Positions 1-7,339 of a stretch of DNA of 30,743 nucleotides are shown here, one piece after another. The position numbers and the translations under genes were made by a program. The stretch's first letter is position 1, and the number at the start of each line of letters is the position of its first letter. Below the pieces are notes generated by a model, which worked only from the letters and a program-made list of their open reading frames with translations, was not told the origin of the DNA and made no database searches. Source of the DNA: DASQDN01 sp035630195 (GTDB lineage Bacteria; Acidobacteriota; Terriglobia; Bryobacterales; Bryobacteraceae); the NCBI GenBank assembly GCA_035630195.1, contig DASQLD010000232.1, forward strand, positions 1 to 30,743, written 5' to 3'.

Positions 1-1674
1 GGAGTTCGCAACGCCGGTCCCAGGGCGACGATCATGGGAATCGCTCCCAGGGCATACCTGGGAAGCTACAAAGTCTTTCCGGACGGTCAGGACGGGGCCC
101 CGAATTCTGCAATTCTCAAAGCCATCGATGACGCTGTCGCCGATGGCATGGATGTTATCAATCTGAGCCTCGGCGCGTTTCCGGCGGAGCGATTGGATTC
201 TGATCCGCTGGTCACGGCAGTCGAGAATGCCAGCCGCGCCGGCGTCATCGTTGTGATCGCTGCCGGCAATGACGGACCGGGACTCAACACTATCGGCTCG
301 CCGGGTACCGCCCCTTCTGCAATCAGTGTCGGCAGTTCTGCTAACGATCGCGTTTTCGCTTCCAGCGCTTGGCTGGAAGGATTGAGCCCGTTCCTGGCGC
401 TTCCCGGTGATGGTCCCCGAAGCGTCAACCTTATTCGTGGCCAACTCAGTGATGTCTCGGCGCTTGACCCTACGGGCCTGGCATGCGGCACGCTTCCGGA
501 AGGCAGTCTTTCGGGAAAGATCGTACTGATTCTTCGTGGCACTTGCTTCTTTGAAGAAAAATTGAACAACGTCTCTCGCGCGGGAGCAATTGGAGCGGTC
601 ATTTACACCGATGCTGAGCGTGAGACGGTGACGATGTCGACGAACGGCGTGTCGTTACCGGCAGTCATGATCACTTATGCGGATGGGCTAAAAGCGAGAG
701 AACGACTCCAGTCTGGAGCCGCCGAAGTTGTCGTCGATTTCTCGCAGAACGCGGTCCCATCCGATGCGACACACCTCCCGGATTTCACAAGCAAAGGTCC
801 GAGCGTCGACAACCGACTGAAGCCGGAACTCCTAGCCATCGGTACTTCTGTATACACGGCTTCGCCTTCCTCGAGCTACGCGCTCATGCAGGGAACCAGC
901 TTTTCGGCGCCTATGGTTGCCGGCGCCGCGGCGTTGCTGAAGGCGTACCGCCCGGGCCTCTCGGTGGAGCAGTATAAGTCGCTGTTGATGAACAGCACAG
1001 CTCAGTTCACCGCGGGCCTGCAGGAGACCGGCGCCGGCCTGTTAGACATTGGAGCCTCTGTCCGGTCCACGGTCACCGCCATACCTTCCGCGCTGGAGTT
1101 CGGCGTGGGCGGCTCGACCGTCGACGTTTCCCGTAGCTTTGTCCTCAGGAATCTCGGGGGCACGTCCGAGACATACTCAATATCAGCGGCCCCCCTCAGC
1201 GATGGCTCCGTTCCGAAGATCACTCCGGACGTGGTGCAACTCGGGCCTGGATCTTCTGCCGACATCGTCGTACGACTAAACGAAGCCAATTTACCGGCCC
1301 GCTCACATGAAGGTTTCTTAACTATTCGCGGCGCACAGGCCGGGAACACCACGCGCCTGCCGTACTGGTATGCCGCCACCGATGGTAAAGCCAAGTCCAT
1401 CAACATCATAGAAGCACCCGAAGAAGGCCGCAGAGCGAGTACCCAGAATTTCTATGTCCGCGTACTCGATTCCGCCGGGGTTCCGTTACCAAACGAACCG
1501 AAAGTTACCGTCATATCCGGTCTTGGCGCGAGCGTAACCTCCGTAGAATCTGTCGAGTTTCGCTATCCCGGGTTCTACCAAGTACGTGTCAGGTTAAGCA
1601 GCGAACCCGGCGAAAACGCATTTGAGATTGACGGCGGTGGAACTACGACCCGCGTTACGATCAGCGGCTCTTAG
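1..1674 (+). CDS. Subtilisin-like serine protease (S8) with PA domain, 5'-truncated by window edge
   Basis: The reading frame is open from the first base, so this is the C-terminal part of a larger gene; an ATG at position 34 lies inside the conserved segment GIAPRAYLGSYKVF and is not the true start. Numbering residues from base 1, the oxyanion-hole Asn is N90 in AAGNDGPG and the catalytic Ser is S300 in GTSFSAPMVAGAAALLK. The catalytic Asp and His must lie upstream of the window. Between them, roughly residues 135-230, sits a protease-associated (PA) domain (CGTLPEGSLSGKIVLILRG), an insertion common in large exported subtilases that often affects substrate access. The last 200 residues look like two beta-sandwich domains (Fn3-like, then a bacterial Ig-like one) that may mediate adhesion or stability. 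The enzyme is probably exported and degrades protein outside the cytoplasm. The family call is firm; the substrate is unknown. Confidence 0.93.
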   Translation, partial: GVRNAGPRATIMGIAPRAYLGSYKVFPDGQDGAPNSAILKAIDDAVADGMDVINLSLGAFPAERLDSDPLVTAVENASRAGVIVVIAAGNDGPGLNTIGSPGTAPSAISVGSSANDRVFASSAWLEGLSPFLALPGDGPRSVNLIRGQLSDVSALDPTGLACGTLPEGSLSGKIVLILRGTCFFEEKLNNVSRAGAIGAVIYTDAERETVTMSTNGVSLPAVMITYADGLKARERLQSGAAEVVVDFSQNAVPSDATHLPDFTSKGPSVDNRLKPELLAIGTSVYTASPSSSYALMQGTSFSAPMVAGAAALLKAYRPGLSVEQYKSLLMNSTAQFTAGLQETGAGLLDIGASVRSTVTAIPSALEFGVGGSTVDVSRSFVLRNLGGTSETYSISAAPLSDGSVPKITPDVVQLGPGSSADIVVRLNEANLPARSHEGFLTIRGAQAGNTTRLPYWYAATDGKAKSINIIEAPEEGRRASTQNFYVRVLDSAGVPLPNEPKVTVISGLGASVTSVESVEFRYPGFYQVRVRLSSEPGENAFEIDGGGTTTRVTISGS

Positions 1675-1735
1675 CTTATGTGGTGGGCGTGCATCGCCGA
1701 CTGTGAATATGTTAAGAAATTAACTAAGTAAGCAG

Positions 1736-1945
1736 ATGCCACAAGTGACAATTCGAACCACCATCGACGGGCGCGAAGAAACCCTCTCCGAGTACTTGTG
1801 TGACTGGTCGGACTGCCCTAATATTGCCGTCGAAGTACTTGGCGTCATACGCTCAGTGGGTATGCGCGCAGCCGTTTGCGCCGAGCATGCCGCACTCATC
1901 GCGAACCGGAACCAGGCCAAAACCGATCGATTCGACTCCGCTTGA
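1736..1945 (+). CDS. Small Cys/His protein, possible zinc-binding, function unknown
   Basis: This 69-residue protein starts 61 bases after the protease gene. It carries C22-x4-C27 followed by C48-x2-H51 (CDWSDC and CAEH), an arrangement that could hold one metal ion, around a short hydrophobic stretch (IAVEVLGVIRSVG). It has no signal peptide, so it is probably cytoplasmic. No strong Shine-Dalgarno is visible; the upstream stretch is A/T-rich (TTAAGAAATTAACTAAG). It could be co-transcribed with the protease gene. I do not recognise a named family. The ordered Cys/His spacing argues for a real gene, and two overlapping frames in the same stretch show no such pattern. Confidence 0.55.
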   Translation: MPQVTIRTTIDGREETLSEYLCDWSDCPNIAVEVLGVIRSVGMRAAVCAEHAALIANRNQAKTDRFDSA

Positions 1946-1997
1946 GGTGCGATCACTTTTCGGTAATAGCTTCAGAGAAACACCTCTTGACGCCAAG

Positions 1998-2465
1998 TCA
2001 GGGCGCGAATGTCGAGCGAACTTGAATGCCCCAATGGCCATTTAGTTTCGTAACGATCCACAGGGTCGAATAGGAAACATATCGCTTGTCGTTGGCATTG
2101 TATCGACTGAACACGACAAGCGCATGAGTCTTTTGGTCGTCGCTCTGTACGAACGTTAGAGAGTCCAGTGCGCTACGGCGCCAATGGCTTTCAAGAGGAG
2201 TCGGATCTCCAGTCCACTGCTCTGCCGACGGAATGATCACGGTCTTTGAGTCGGTTACCCGGATATGTGGAAAGTTGATTACGCTGAGCAGGCCTTTGAC
2301 GTCACGCTTGCTGAATAGCGGGAAGTACGCCTCGATCACCTTGCGAGCCTCTTTCTCGCTGTGTTGGTTCCTCGAGTGTTTGGCAGGCAAACCTTCTTGG
2401 CTTCGAAGAGGCGAGATGGCGATCATCAGAAAAAGAAAATAGAACAGCCTGTCGGTACGAGCCAC
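1998..2465 (-). CDS. Exported NTF2/SnoaL-like small protein
   Basis: This is a 155-residue protein with an N-terminal hydrophobic segment (LFYFLFLMIAISPL, about residues 7-20) that fits a signal peptide. The body begins with an NTF2/SnoaL-like pattern: a helix with AYFPLFSKRDVKGLLSVI, then alternating strands ending in WIVTKLNGHWGIQVRSTF. That ending, an 'apparent-readout then W-x-I' strand pair, is typical of the cone-shaped fold. These proteins act as ligand-binding or small catalytic domains, and I cannot assign a substrate. The start is GTG at 2465. A perfect TATAAT lies just upstream on the minus strand, so the gene may have its own promoter even though it follows the PQQ-propeller gene by only 33 bases. 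Confidence 0.7.
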   Translation of the reverse strand: MARTDRLFYFLFLMIAISPLRSQEGLPAKHSRNQHSEKEARKVIEAYFPLFSKRDVKGLLSVINFPHIRVTDSKTVIIPSAEQWTGDPTPLESHWRRSALDSLTFVQSDDQKTHALVVFSRYNANDKRYVSYSTLWIVTKLNGHWGIQVRSTFAP

Positions 2466-2471
2466 CAGCGG

Positions 2472-2477
2472 ATTATA
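2472..2477 (-). promoter_or_regulatory. Perfect -10 hexamer (TATAAT) for the NTF2-like gene
   Basis: The minus strand reads TATAAT here, ending seven bases before the proposed GTG start, so transcription would begin at or next to the start codon and the mRNA would be nearly leaderless. No good -35 is visible at 16-18 bases. If the true start is the internal Met at residue 14, the leader would be about 40 bases. Confidence 0.35.
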
Positions 2478-2498
2478 CCTAGAGCAGTCGCAGGTCTT

Positions 2499-3902
2499 CT
2501 AATTCACTGATCCTATAGCATAGAGAGCGTTTCGAGTGCGAATGTACATTCGGCCCTCGCTCATCGCCGGAGTTGCATAAATGTCGGAGTCGAATTCATT
2601 GATCGCCAGAATTTCCCAGTCACCGGCAGCTCGCAGCACTACCACTTTGCCATGCTCGCTCGCGATGTAAACCTTGCCATCAACACCGACCGGTGAAGAG
2701 TAGTAATCTTCGAGCGCTCCTGTCAACCGCGCCTGCTTTAGTACCTTGCCGGTCTGGGCGTCCAGGGTAGTCGCGATTCCGCCGCTTCGAACGAGAAAGA
2801 CCACGTCATTGTAAACGAGTGGGGCCGGTACGTCAGGCAACGACTTTTCAAATCGCCACAAAACATGCGTGTTCGTAACGTCGCCGCTGCCTCCGAGCTT
2901 CACAGCCAAGATACTATTCCTCGACGATCGCCGGGAACGGAACAATGTCCATTCCCTCTCATTCAGAACACCATCACGATCCAAGTCGACCGCTCGCCAG
3001 GTTCCGGTGGGCTGCCATGGCTGAGGAAGTTCAGCCTGTGACAACTTTGCATCGTGATTGCCATCTGCCGAGGCAACAACCTCGGCAAAAGCGGGTAACT
3101 CGACCTGCTGACCCGTATCGTTGCCCGGAGTCCAGCCGTTGAAGTAGACAATATCGCCGGCGATCGTCGGGGCCGATTTTGGCTGGCAAGTGAGACCACG
3201 AACGTACCACACCGGCTTACCATCCACGATGGAATAAGCCGTCAGTTGATAGGACCCCGGCGCGATGATTTGTGTGGCGCCGTGAGCCGGACGGTAAACG
3301 ATTGGTGTGGAGTAACCATTGCTGACCTCGCGTGGAGTTTTCCAGACGACCTTACCGCTGTTTGCATCTACGGCCATGATGTACGCGTCAGTATCTTGAT
3401 CGCAGACAAGGATCACTCTTCCATCGGCATAGATTGGCGATGCCGCCACTCCGTGGAGACTGTTAAAAGGCCCGAGCGGCAATTGCCATCTCTGCTTGCC
3501 TTCGAGATCATAAGCGATAAGTCCAAAATCGGCGAAGAAGACAAAAACGCTCTTTCCATCGGTGACGGCAGTTGGCGCGGCGGGATGATTCAGTGTGTGC
3601 TGGGTTTCGCGTCGCGCCGCGCGGATTGATCGTCGCCACTGAACCTTACCTGTCGAGCGGTTCAAACACATCGTAATCAAATCTTCGCCTTCCGATGCCG
3701 TGAGAAAAAGTCGATCCCCTACCAACACCGGGGAGGAGTTTCCAACCGGAAGCGCTGTCTTCCATAGAACATTCTTTTGAGGCCCGAACTCCGTGGGGAA
3801 TGGACCGCAATTGCACAAGCCCGAGGCGTTCGGCCCGCGAAACTGCGGCCAGTCAGCGCCGAGTAGGGCCAAGGCGAGCAGCGAATACAGAAGCATGCGC
3901 AT
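2499..3902 (-). CDS. Exported PQQ-type beta-propeller protein with inserted EF-hand pair
   Basis: The 467-residue product has a signal peptide (about residues 1-16) followed at once by DWPQFRGPNASG, the usual opening of acidobacterial and planctomycetal 'PQQ-binding-like' propeller proteins. Propeller blades show recurring G-K-x-x-W segments (GKVQW, GKQRW, GKVVW, GKPVW). Between blades, around residues 280-317, are two canonical 12-residue EF-hand loops, D280-N-D284...E291 and D306-D308-D310...E317, so the propeller probably binds calcium. True PQQ dehydrogenase catalytic features were not seen, so it is more likely a scaffold or binding protein than an alcohol dehydrogenase. It is divergent from the dehydrogenase gene at 3970, with 67 bases between them. 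The start could be residue 1 or the Met at residue 3. Confidence 0.87.
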   Translation of the reverse strand: MRMLLYSLLALALLGADWPQFRGPNASGLCNCGPFPTEFGPQKNVLWKTALPVGNSSPVLVGDRLFLTASEGEDLITMCLNRSTGKVQWRRSIRAARRETQHTLNHPAAPTAVTDGKSVFVFFADFGLIAYDLEGKQRWQLPLGPFNSLHGVAASPIYADGRVILVCDQDTDAYIMAVDANSGKVVWKTPREVSNGYSTPIVYRPAHGATQIIAPGSYQLTAYSIVDGKPVWYVRGLTCQPKSAPTIAGDIVYFNGWTPGNDTGQQVELPAFAEVVASADGNHDAKLSQAELPQPWQPTGTWRAVDLDRDGVLNEREWTLFRSRRSSRNSILAVKLGGSGDVTNTHVLWRFEKSLPDVPAPLVYNDVVFLVRSGGIATTLDAQTGKVLKQARLTGALEDYYSSPVGVDGKVYIASEHGKVVVLRAAGDWEILAINEFDSDIYATPAMSEGRMYIRTRNALYAIGSVN

Positions 3903-3969
3903 GATCAGTTACTCATCTTAAGCTGCCTGAAAGTAAAAGGGCCAGCCGCGTCGAGTATCCTGTTGACGC

Positions 3970-4779
3970 ATGGAACTGGGACTTAACGGAGGCGTGGCAG
4001 TAGTCACAGGCGGCGCCAGCGGCATCGGCTGGGCATGTGCGCAAGGCCTGGCGCGCGAGGGATGCAGCGTTGCCATATGGGATCTATCGCCTGACGTCGA
4101 AGAGAAAGCCGCGACGCTGACTAGCGAGTTTGGGCATCTTTCGATTGGCAAGACAGTCGATATCAGCGCGGGCGAGGCGGTGCGAGCGGCGACCCAAGAA
4201 ACGGAATCAGCTTTCGGGCCCATCTCTCATCTTGTGCATGCCGCGGCGACGGGGTCCGGCAAGTTCGGCTTCCCGTTTTCCAACCTTGAGCCGAAGGATT
4301 GGCCCCGAGTGTTGGACGTCAATGTGATGGGAATGGTTCATGTCGCTCACGCGATCGCTCCAGGTATGGTCAAGCGCCAAGCCGGAACGATGGTGTTCAT
4401 CGCATCTGTGGCCGGCCAGATCGGCTCGCAGACGGATCCACCATATAGTGCGAGCAAAGCAGCGAACATCAACTTTGCCCAGTGTTTGGCAAAGGACTTG
4501 GCCCCACATAACGTCCGGGTGAATGTCGTGAATCCCGGCATGGTAAGAACACCGCTCAACCAGCGAGTCTGGCAATCCTGGAACGACCAGCAATCACAGG
4601 ATCGACAACGTTCCTACGAGGAATGGGCGGGAGACAAAGTACGTGCAGTTGTTCCGCTCGGCCGCTGGCAGTCCCCCGAAGATGTCTCGAATATGGTCAT
4701 ATTTCTTTCCTCGTCAAGAGCGGCACAGATCACCGGACAGACCATCAACGTCGATGGCGGCCAAGTTATGCATTGGTGA
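3970..4779 (+). CDS. Short-chain dehydrogenase/reductase (classical SDR)
   Basis: This is a 269-residue cytoplasmic NAD(P)-dependent oxidoreductase. The cofactor-binding TGGASGIG is at residues 13-20, and the catalytic tetrad N118, S146, Y159, K163 is complete (NVMG, IASVAG, PYSASK). The C-terminal GQTINVDGG is the standard end of FabG-like SDRs. Asp38 after the second strand (IWDLS) favours NAD(H) over NADP(H), which is inference from the family rule. The segment NPGMVRTPLNQRVWQ and the long loop after it (about residues 190-222) probably form the substrate lid. No neighbour suggests a pathway, so the substrate remains open. No clear Shine-Dalgarno is present. The gene converges on the DUF1772 gene with 12 bases between stop codons. 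Confidence 0.93.
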   Translation: MELGLNGGVAVVTGGASGIGWACAQGLAREGCSVAIWDLSPDVEEKAATLTSEFGHLSIGKTVDISAGEAVRAATQETESAFGPISHLVHAAATGSGKFGFPFSNLEPKDWPRVLDVNVMGMVHVAHAIAPGMVKRQAGTMVFIASVAGQIGSQTDPPYSASKAANINFAQCLAKDLAPHNVRVNVVNPGMVRTPLNQRVWQSWNDQQSQDRQRSYEEWAGDKVRAVVPLGRWQSPEDVSNMVIFLSSSRAAQITGQTINVDGGQVMHW

Positions 4780-4791
4780 ATCGGCATGCAA

Positions 4792-5271
4792 CTAGCTCCG
4801 AAATGTCGCGAGCATGAACAAGACGGCCGCTGCAAGCGCGGCGAATGTACGCACGTGATTCCAAGCTGTCCAGCCGGCCACATATTCCTTCCACACCGTA
4901 GCCGCCTCAGACGAAGTGGGAATTAGGCGCGCCAGCATGTTATTCCGGGGCACATTGAACAACATCGTCACCAGAAAGGACCCGACAATATACACCGCTG
5001 CCGCGCTCACCGCCATTAGGCGGCCCGGCAATTCGTAACGCAACAAGCAGGCAAGCAGCATTAGAGCGCACGCAATGGCCGTACCAAGAAATATCCCGAG
5101 AAACAGCGGATTGATGATAAGCGCGTTGATGCCCTGCATCGCTGCAATTCCGTGTTCGGCAGGGAGCTTGGCTAGAGCTTTCATCACACTGGTGGAGAAG
5201 GCGAAGAAGACCCCCGCTACCATGCCGCAACCAATAGCGCAGATCAAACTCAGAATATCGAAGCTACTCAT
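4792..5271 (-). CDS. DUF1772 / anthrone oxygenase-like membrane protein
   Basis: The 159-residue protein has four predicted membrane helices (about residues 5-30, 50-78, 84-108 and 138-157). It carries the family's conserved loop NVPRNNMLA after the third helix and the W-x-x-W-N-H-V-R-T segment before the last (WTAWNHVRT). These features match DUF1772, which includes fungal anthrone oxygenases and many bacterial members of unknown activity. The N, H and R residues at the membrane edge are the likely functional positions. Bacterial members are often annotated as anthrone oxygenase without evidence. Here nothing nearby makes a polyketide, so I would not claim that reaction. It sits alone, convergent with the SDR gene. 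Confidence 0.85.
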   Translation of the reverse strand: MSSFDILSLICAIGCGMVAGVFFAFSTSVMKALAKLPAEHGIAAMQGINALIINPLFLGIFLGTAIACALMLLACLLRYELPGRLMAVSAAAVYIVGSFLVTMLFNVPRNNMLARLIPTSSEAATVWKEYVAGWTAWNHVRTFAALAAAVLFMLATFRS

Positions 5272-5717
5272 GGGTCAAATCCCCGCCACTCCGGAGCCTC
5301 AAGCGTTGGAAGAACGTCTCAACGCATCATTCCCGCAGTGTCACAGTTGAGGTGCTCCAGGCGTCCTGATCGTGCTGAACAGACCAGTACGAAGCGTCCT
5401 TCCGAATGTAAATCAGCAAAAGCAACTCACCATGCCGGCCCCAGCATCGGTCTTAAAATCTACTTAACTCCTGCCGGCGCGTCAAACAACGTTTATAGAA
5501 CCATAGTAGCGGTAGCGTTTCCGATATCCATTGCTTCCAAGGTAATTGCCGGTCGGCGGCAAAAGCTCACCACTGAAGGAGAACGTCGGTAGATGAACTG
5601 CAACCTTGCGATCTAGCGCTATCTTCATTAACTTTAGCCGTAGAAGACCTTAAGCGATCTGTGGATTTCTTCGGATAACGCGCAGTTGCGACCTGGATAT
5701 GGCATGATGTTGACCAA
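5272..5717. other. Intergenic region, no recognisable gene
   Basis: About 450 bases lie between the DUF1772 start and the TPR gene start, so both upstream regions are here. Open frames are short and show no family features or good ribosome sites. I see no convincing promoter pair, long inverted repeat or RNA gene. A TTGCGA at 5686-5691 is a possible -35, but no -10 follows at a suitable distance. Confidence 0.6.
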
Positions 5718-7337
5718 ATGGGTCCGGCGATCGGAATGCTCTCAATCCGTGCCAGTTGTGCTTTCTGGGTACCCCTCGTTCTGCTGGCTGCAACAACGCA
5801 GGAGTTGCTCCATCAAGCTGAAGCTTACGTCGAACGCGAACAGTTTTCGCTAGCGGAGCCTGTATTAAAGAATGCGCTGCGTCTCGAGCCGTCGAACGTA
5901 CAAGCTCTCCATCGACTTGGTTACGTTCAATACCGGCAGCGGAATCTCGCAGAAGCTAAAAAGAATTTCTCATCAGCCCTGAACCTCGCCCCGCCCGCGT
6001 ATCATTCTCGCTATTTCCTTGGTCGTATCGCAATGCTCGAGAACGATCCTGCCGAAGCGATTTCCTGGCTTCAACCAGTGTTCGACTCACGCCAACAAAT
6101 ATTCGACACAGCCTCGCAGCTTGCCGCAGCTTATGCGGCGGCAGGGCAAACGGAGAAGGCGCTGGGGCCTTTGCAGATCGCGATTGCGGAAGCTCCCTGG
6201 GATGGAGCGTTGTACTATCGGCTGGGGCAGATCTATCTCCGTAAAGGGCAAAGAGAAATAGCGCAGGAAGCGTTTGATAACAGCAGAAGATTAAAGAACG
6301 CTACCCGCGAGGATGTGGAAATTCTGATGCAGACGTCGCGTCTTATCGGTGAAGGCAAGAAAGCCGAAGGCGTTCAGGCCGGCGCTCAGATTATCAATAG
6401 AAGCTCGCCCGATCCGAATTCTCTTGTCGCACTGGGCGTAGTCTACGGAACGAACAACTTGCAAAGAGAGGCCTTGGACGCGTTCGAGCGTGCAGCAGCA
6501 TTAGACGCCAGCCTCTTTCAGGCTCACTACAACCGGGGATTGGCCTTGTTGAAGTTAAATCGAACGGCCGAAGCTCTTCCGTCGCTCGCGCGAGCCGTAG
6601 AATTGCTTCCTCAGTCGGTCGAGGCTAATGTTACCTACGGCCTGGCCGGCGTGATGAGCCAGCGATACACTGAGGCCGTCGCTCCTTTGGAACAAGCGCG
6701 CAAGCTGAACTCATCAAACGCACGCGTCGACGCATTGCTGGCAACGGCCTATCTGCGGATTGGACAGCCTGCCAAGGCAGTTTCCGTTCTGCAGACAGAC
6801 TCTCTACGCTCTTCCGTCGATCCGGCGCCGACATTACTTCTGGTCGAAGCGCTAAACGCCACAAACAGTCCGGAGAAGGCTCTGAGCGCTGCGGTGGATG
6901 CGCGAACACGCTTTCCCCAGTCGCCTCAGGCGCAGCTCGCGGTCGCACAGCAGCTTGCCAGAATGGGGCGTTACCAGGAAGCCAAGCCTTCGTTCGAAGA
7001 AGTGCTGCGACTAATTCCAGGAAACCCCGAGGCTGAACTCGGGCTTGCTGATACTTATCAGAAAGCCGGGGATCATCCGGCCGCCCTGACTCACTACCCG
7101 CCGGCCATCGAGAATCCGCGCACGTCAGTAGCGGCCCGGGCCGGCATGGCGCGGAGTCTGATCGCTTTGCGTCGATTGGAAGAGAGCCGGAAACTGCTGG
7201 AAGATGGAATCTCACTTTATCCCGCGGATCCCGCGCTGCGCGTTGAACTGTCCCGAGTGTATGCGAGGCTGGGCAAGCCTGATCTCGCCGCCGAGCAGAC
7301 ACGGATGGTCGAGAAGCTTCGCTCCGAGCAGAACTAA
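5718..7337 (+). CDS. Exported tetratricopeptide repeat protein
   Basis: This is a 539-residue protein with a hydrophobic N-terminus (CAFWVPLVLLAATTQ, about residues 14-28) that fits a signal peptide. It is then built almost entirely of TPR-like 34-residue helical hairpins, for example ALHRLGYVQYRQRNLAEAKK and AHYNRGLALLKLNRTAEALP, roughly twelve or more units. Such solenoids bind other proteins or peptides. The stop codon is followed after two bases by the CRTAC1/UnbV gene, so the two are almost certainly one transcript. A second in-frame ATG at 5733-5736 could be the real start. TPR and CRTAC1 family genes are frequent neighbours in acidobacterial and planctomycetal genomes, to my knowledge, but their shared job is not established. 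Confidence 0.88.
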   Translation: MGPAIGMLSIRASCAFWVPLVLLAATTQELLHQAEAYVEREQFSLAEPVLKNALRLEPSNVQALHRLGYVQYRQRNLAEAKKNFSSALNLAPPAYHSRYFLGRIAMLENDPAEAISWLQPVFDSRQQIFDTASQLAAAYAAAGQTEKALGPLQIAIAEAPWDGALYYRLGQIYLRKGQREIAQEAFDNSRRLKNATREDVEILMQTSRLIGEGKKAEGVQAGAQIINRSSPDPNSLVALGVVYGTNNLQREALDAFERAAALDASLFQAHYNRGLALLKLNRTAEALPSLARAVELLPQSVEANVTYGLAGVMSQRYTEAVAPLEQARKLNSSNARVDALLATAYLRIGQPAKAVSVLQTDSLRSSVDPAPTLLLVEALNATNSPEKALSAAVDARTRFPQSPQAQLAVAQQLARMGRYQEAKPSFEEVLRLIPGNPEAELGLADTYQKAGDHPAALTHYPPAIENPRTSVAARAGMARSLIALRRLEESRKLLEDGISLYPADPALRVELSRVYARLGKPDLAAEQTRMVEKLRSEQN

Positions 7338-7339
7338 CG

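Noticed and set aside
2499..3902. PQQ-dependent alcohol dehydrogenase
   Set aside because: Propeller blades are present, but the length is short and I did not see the PQQ-contacting disulfide, the catalytic Asp context or a cytochrome domain.
4792..5271. Anthrone oxygenase acting in polyketide synthesis
   Set aside because: The family name fits but no polyketide genes are nearby, so the reaction is not supported.
5338..5592. 84-residue plus-strand frame in the 5272-5717 gap
   Set aside because: No ribosome site, no family pattern, and composition unlike neighbouring genes.
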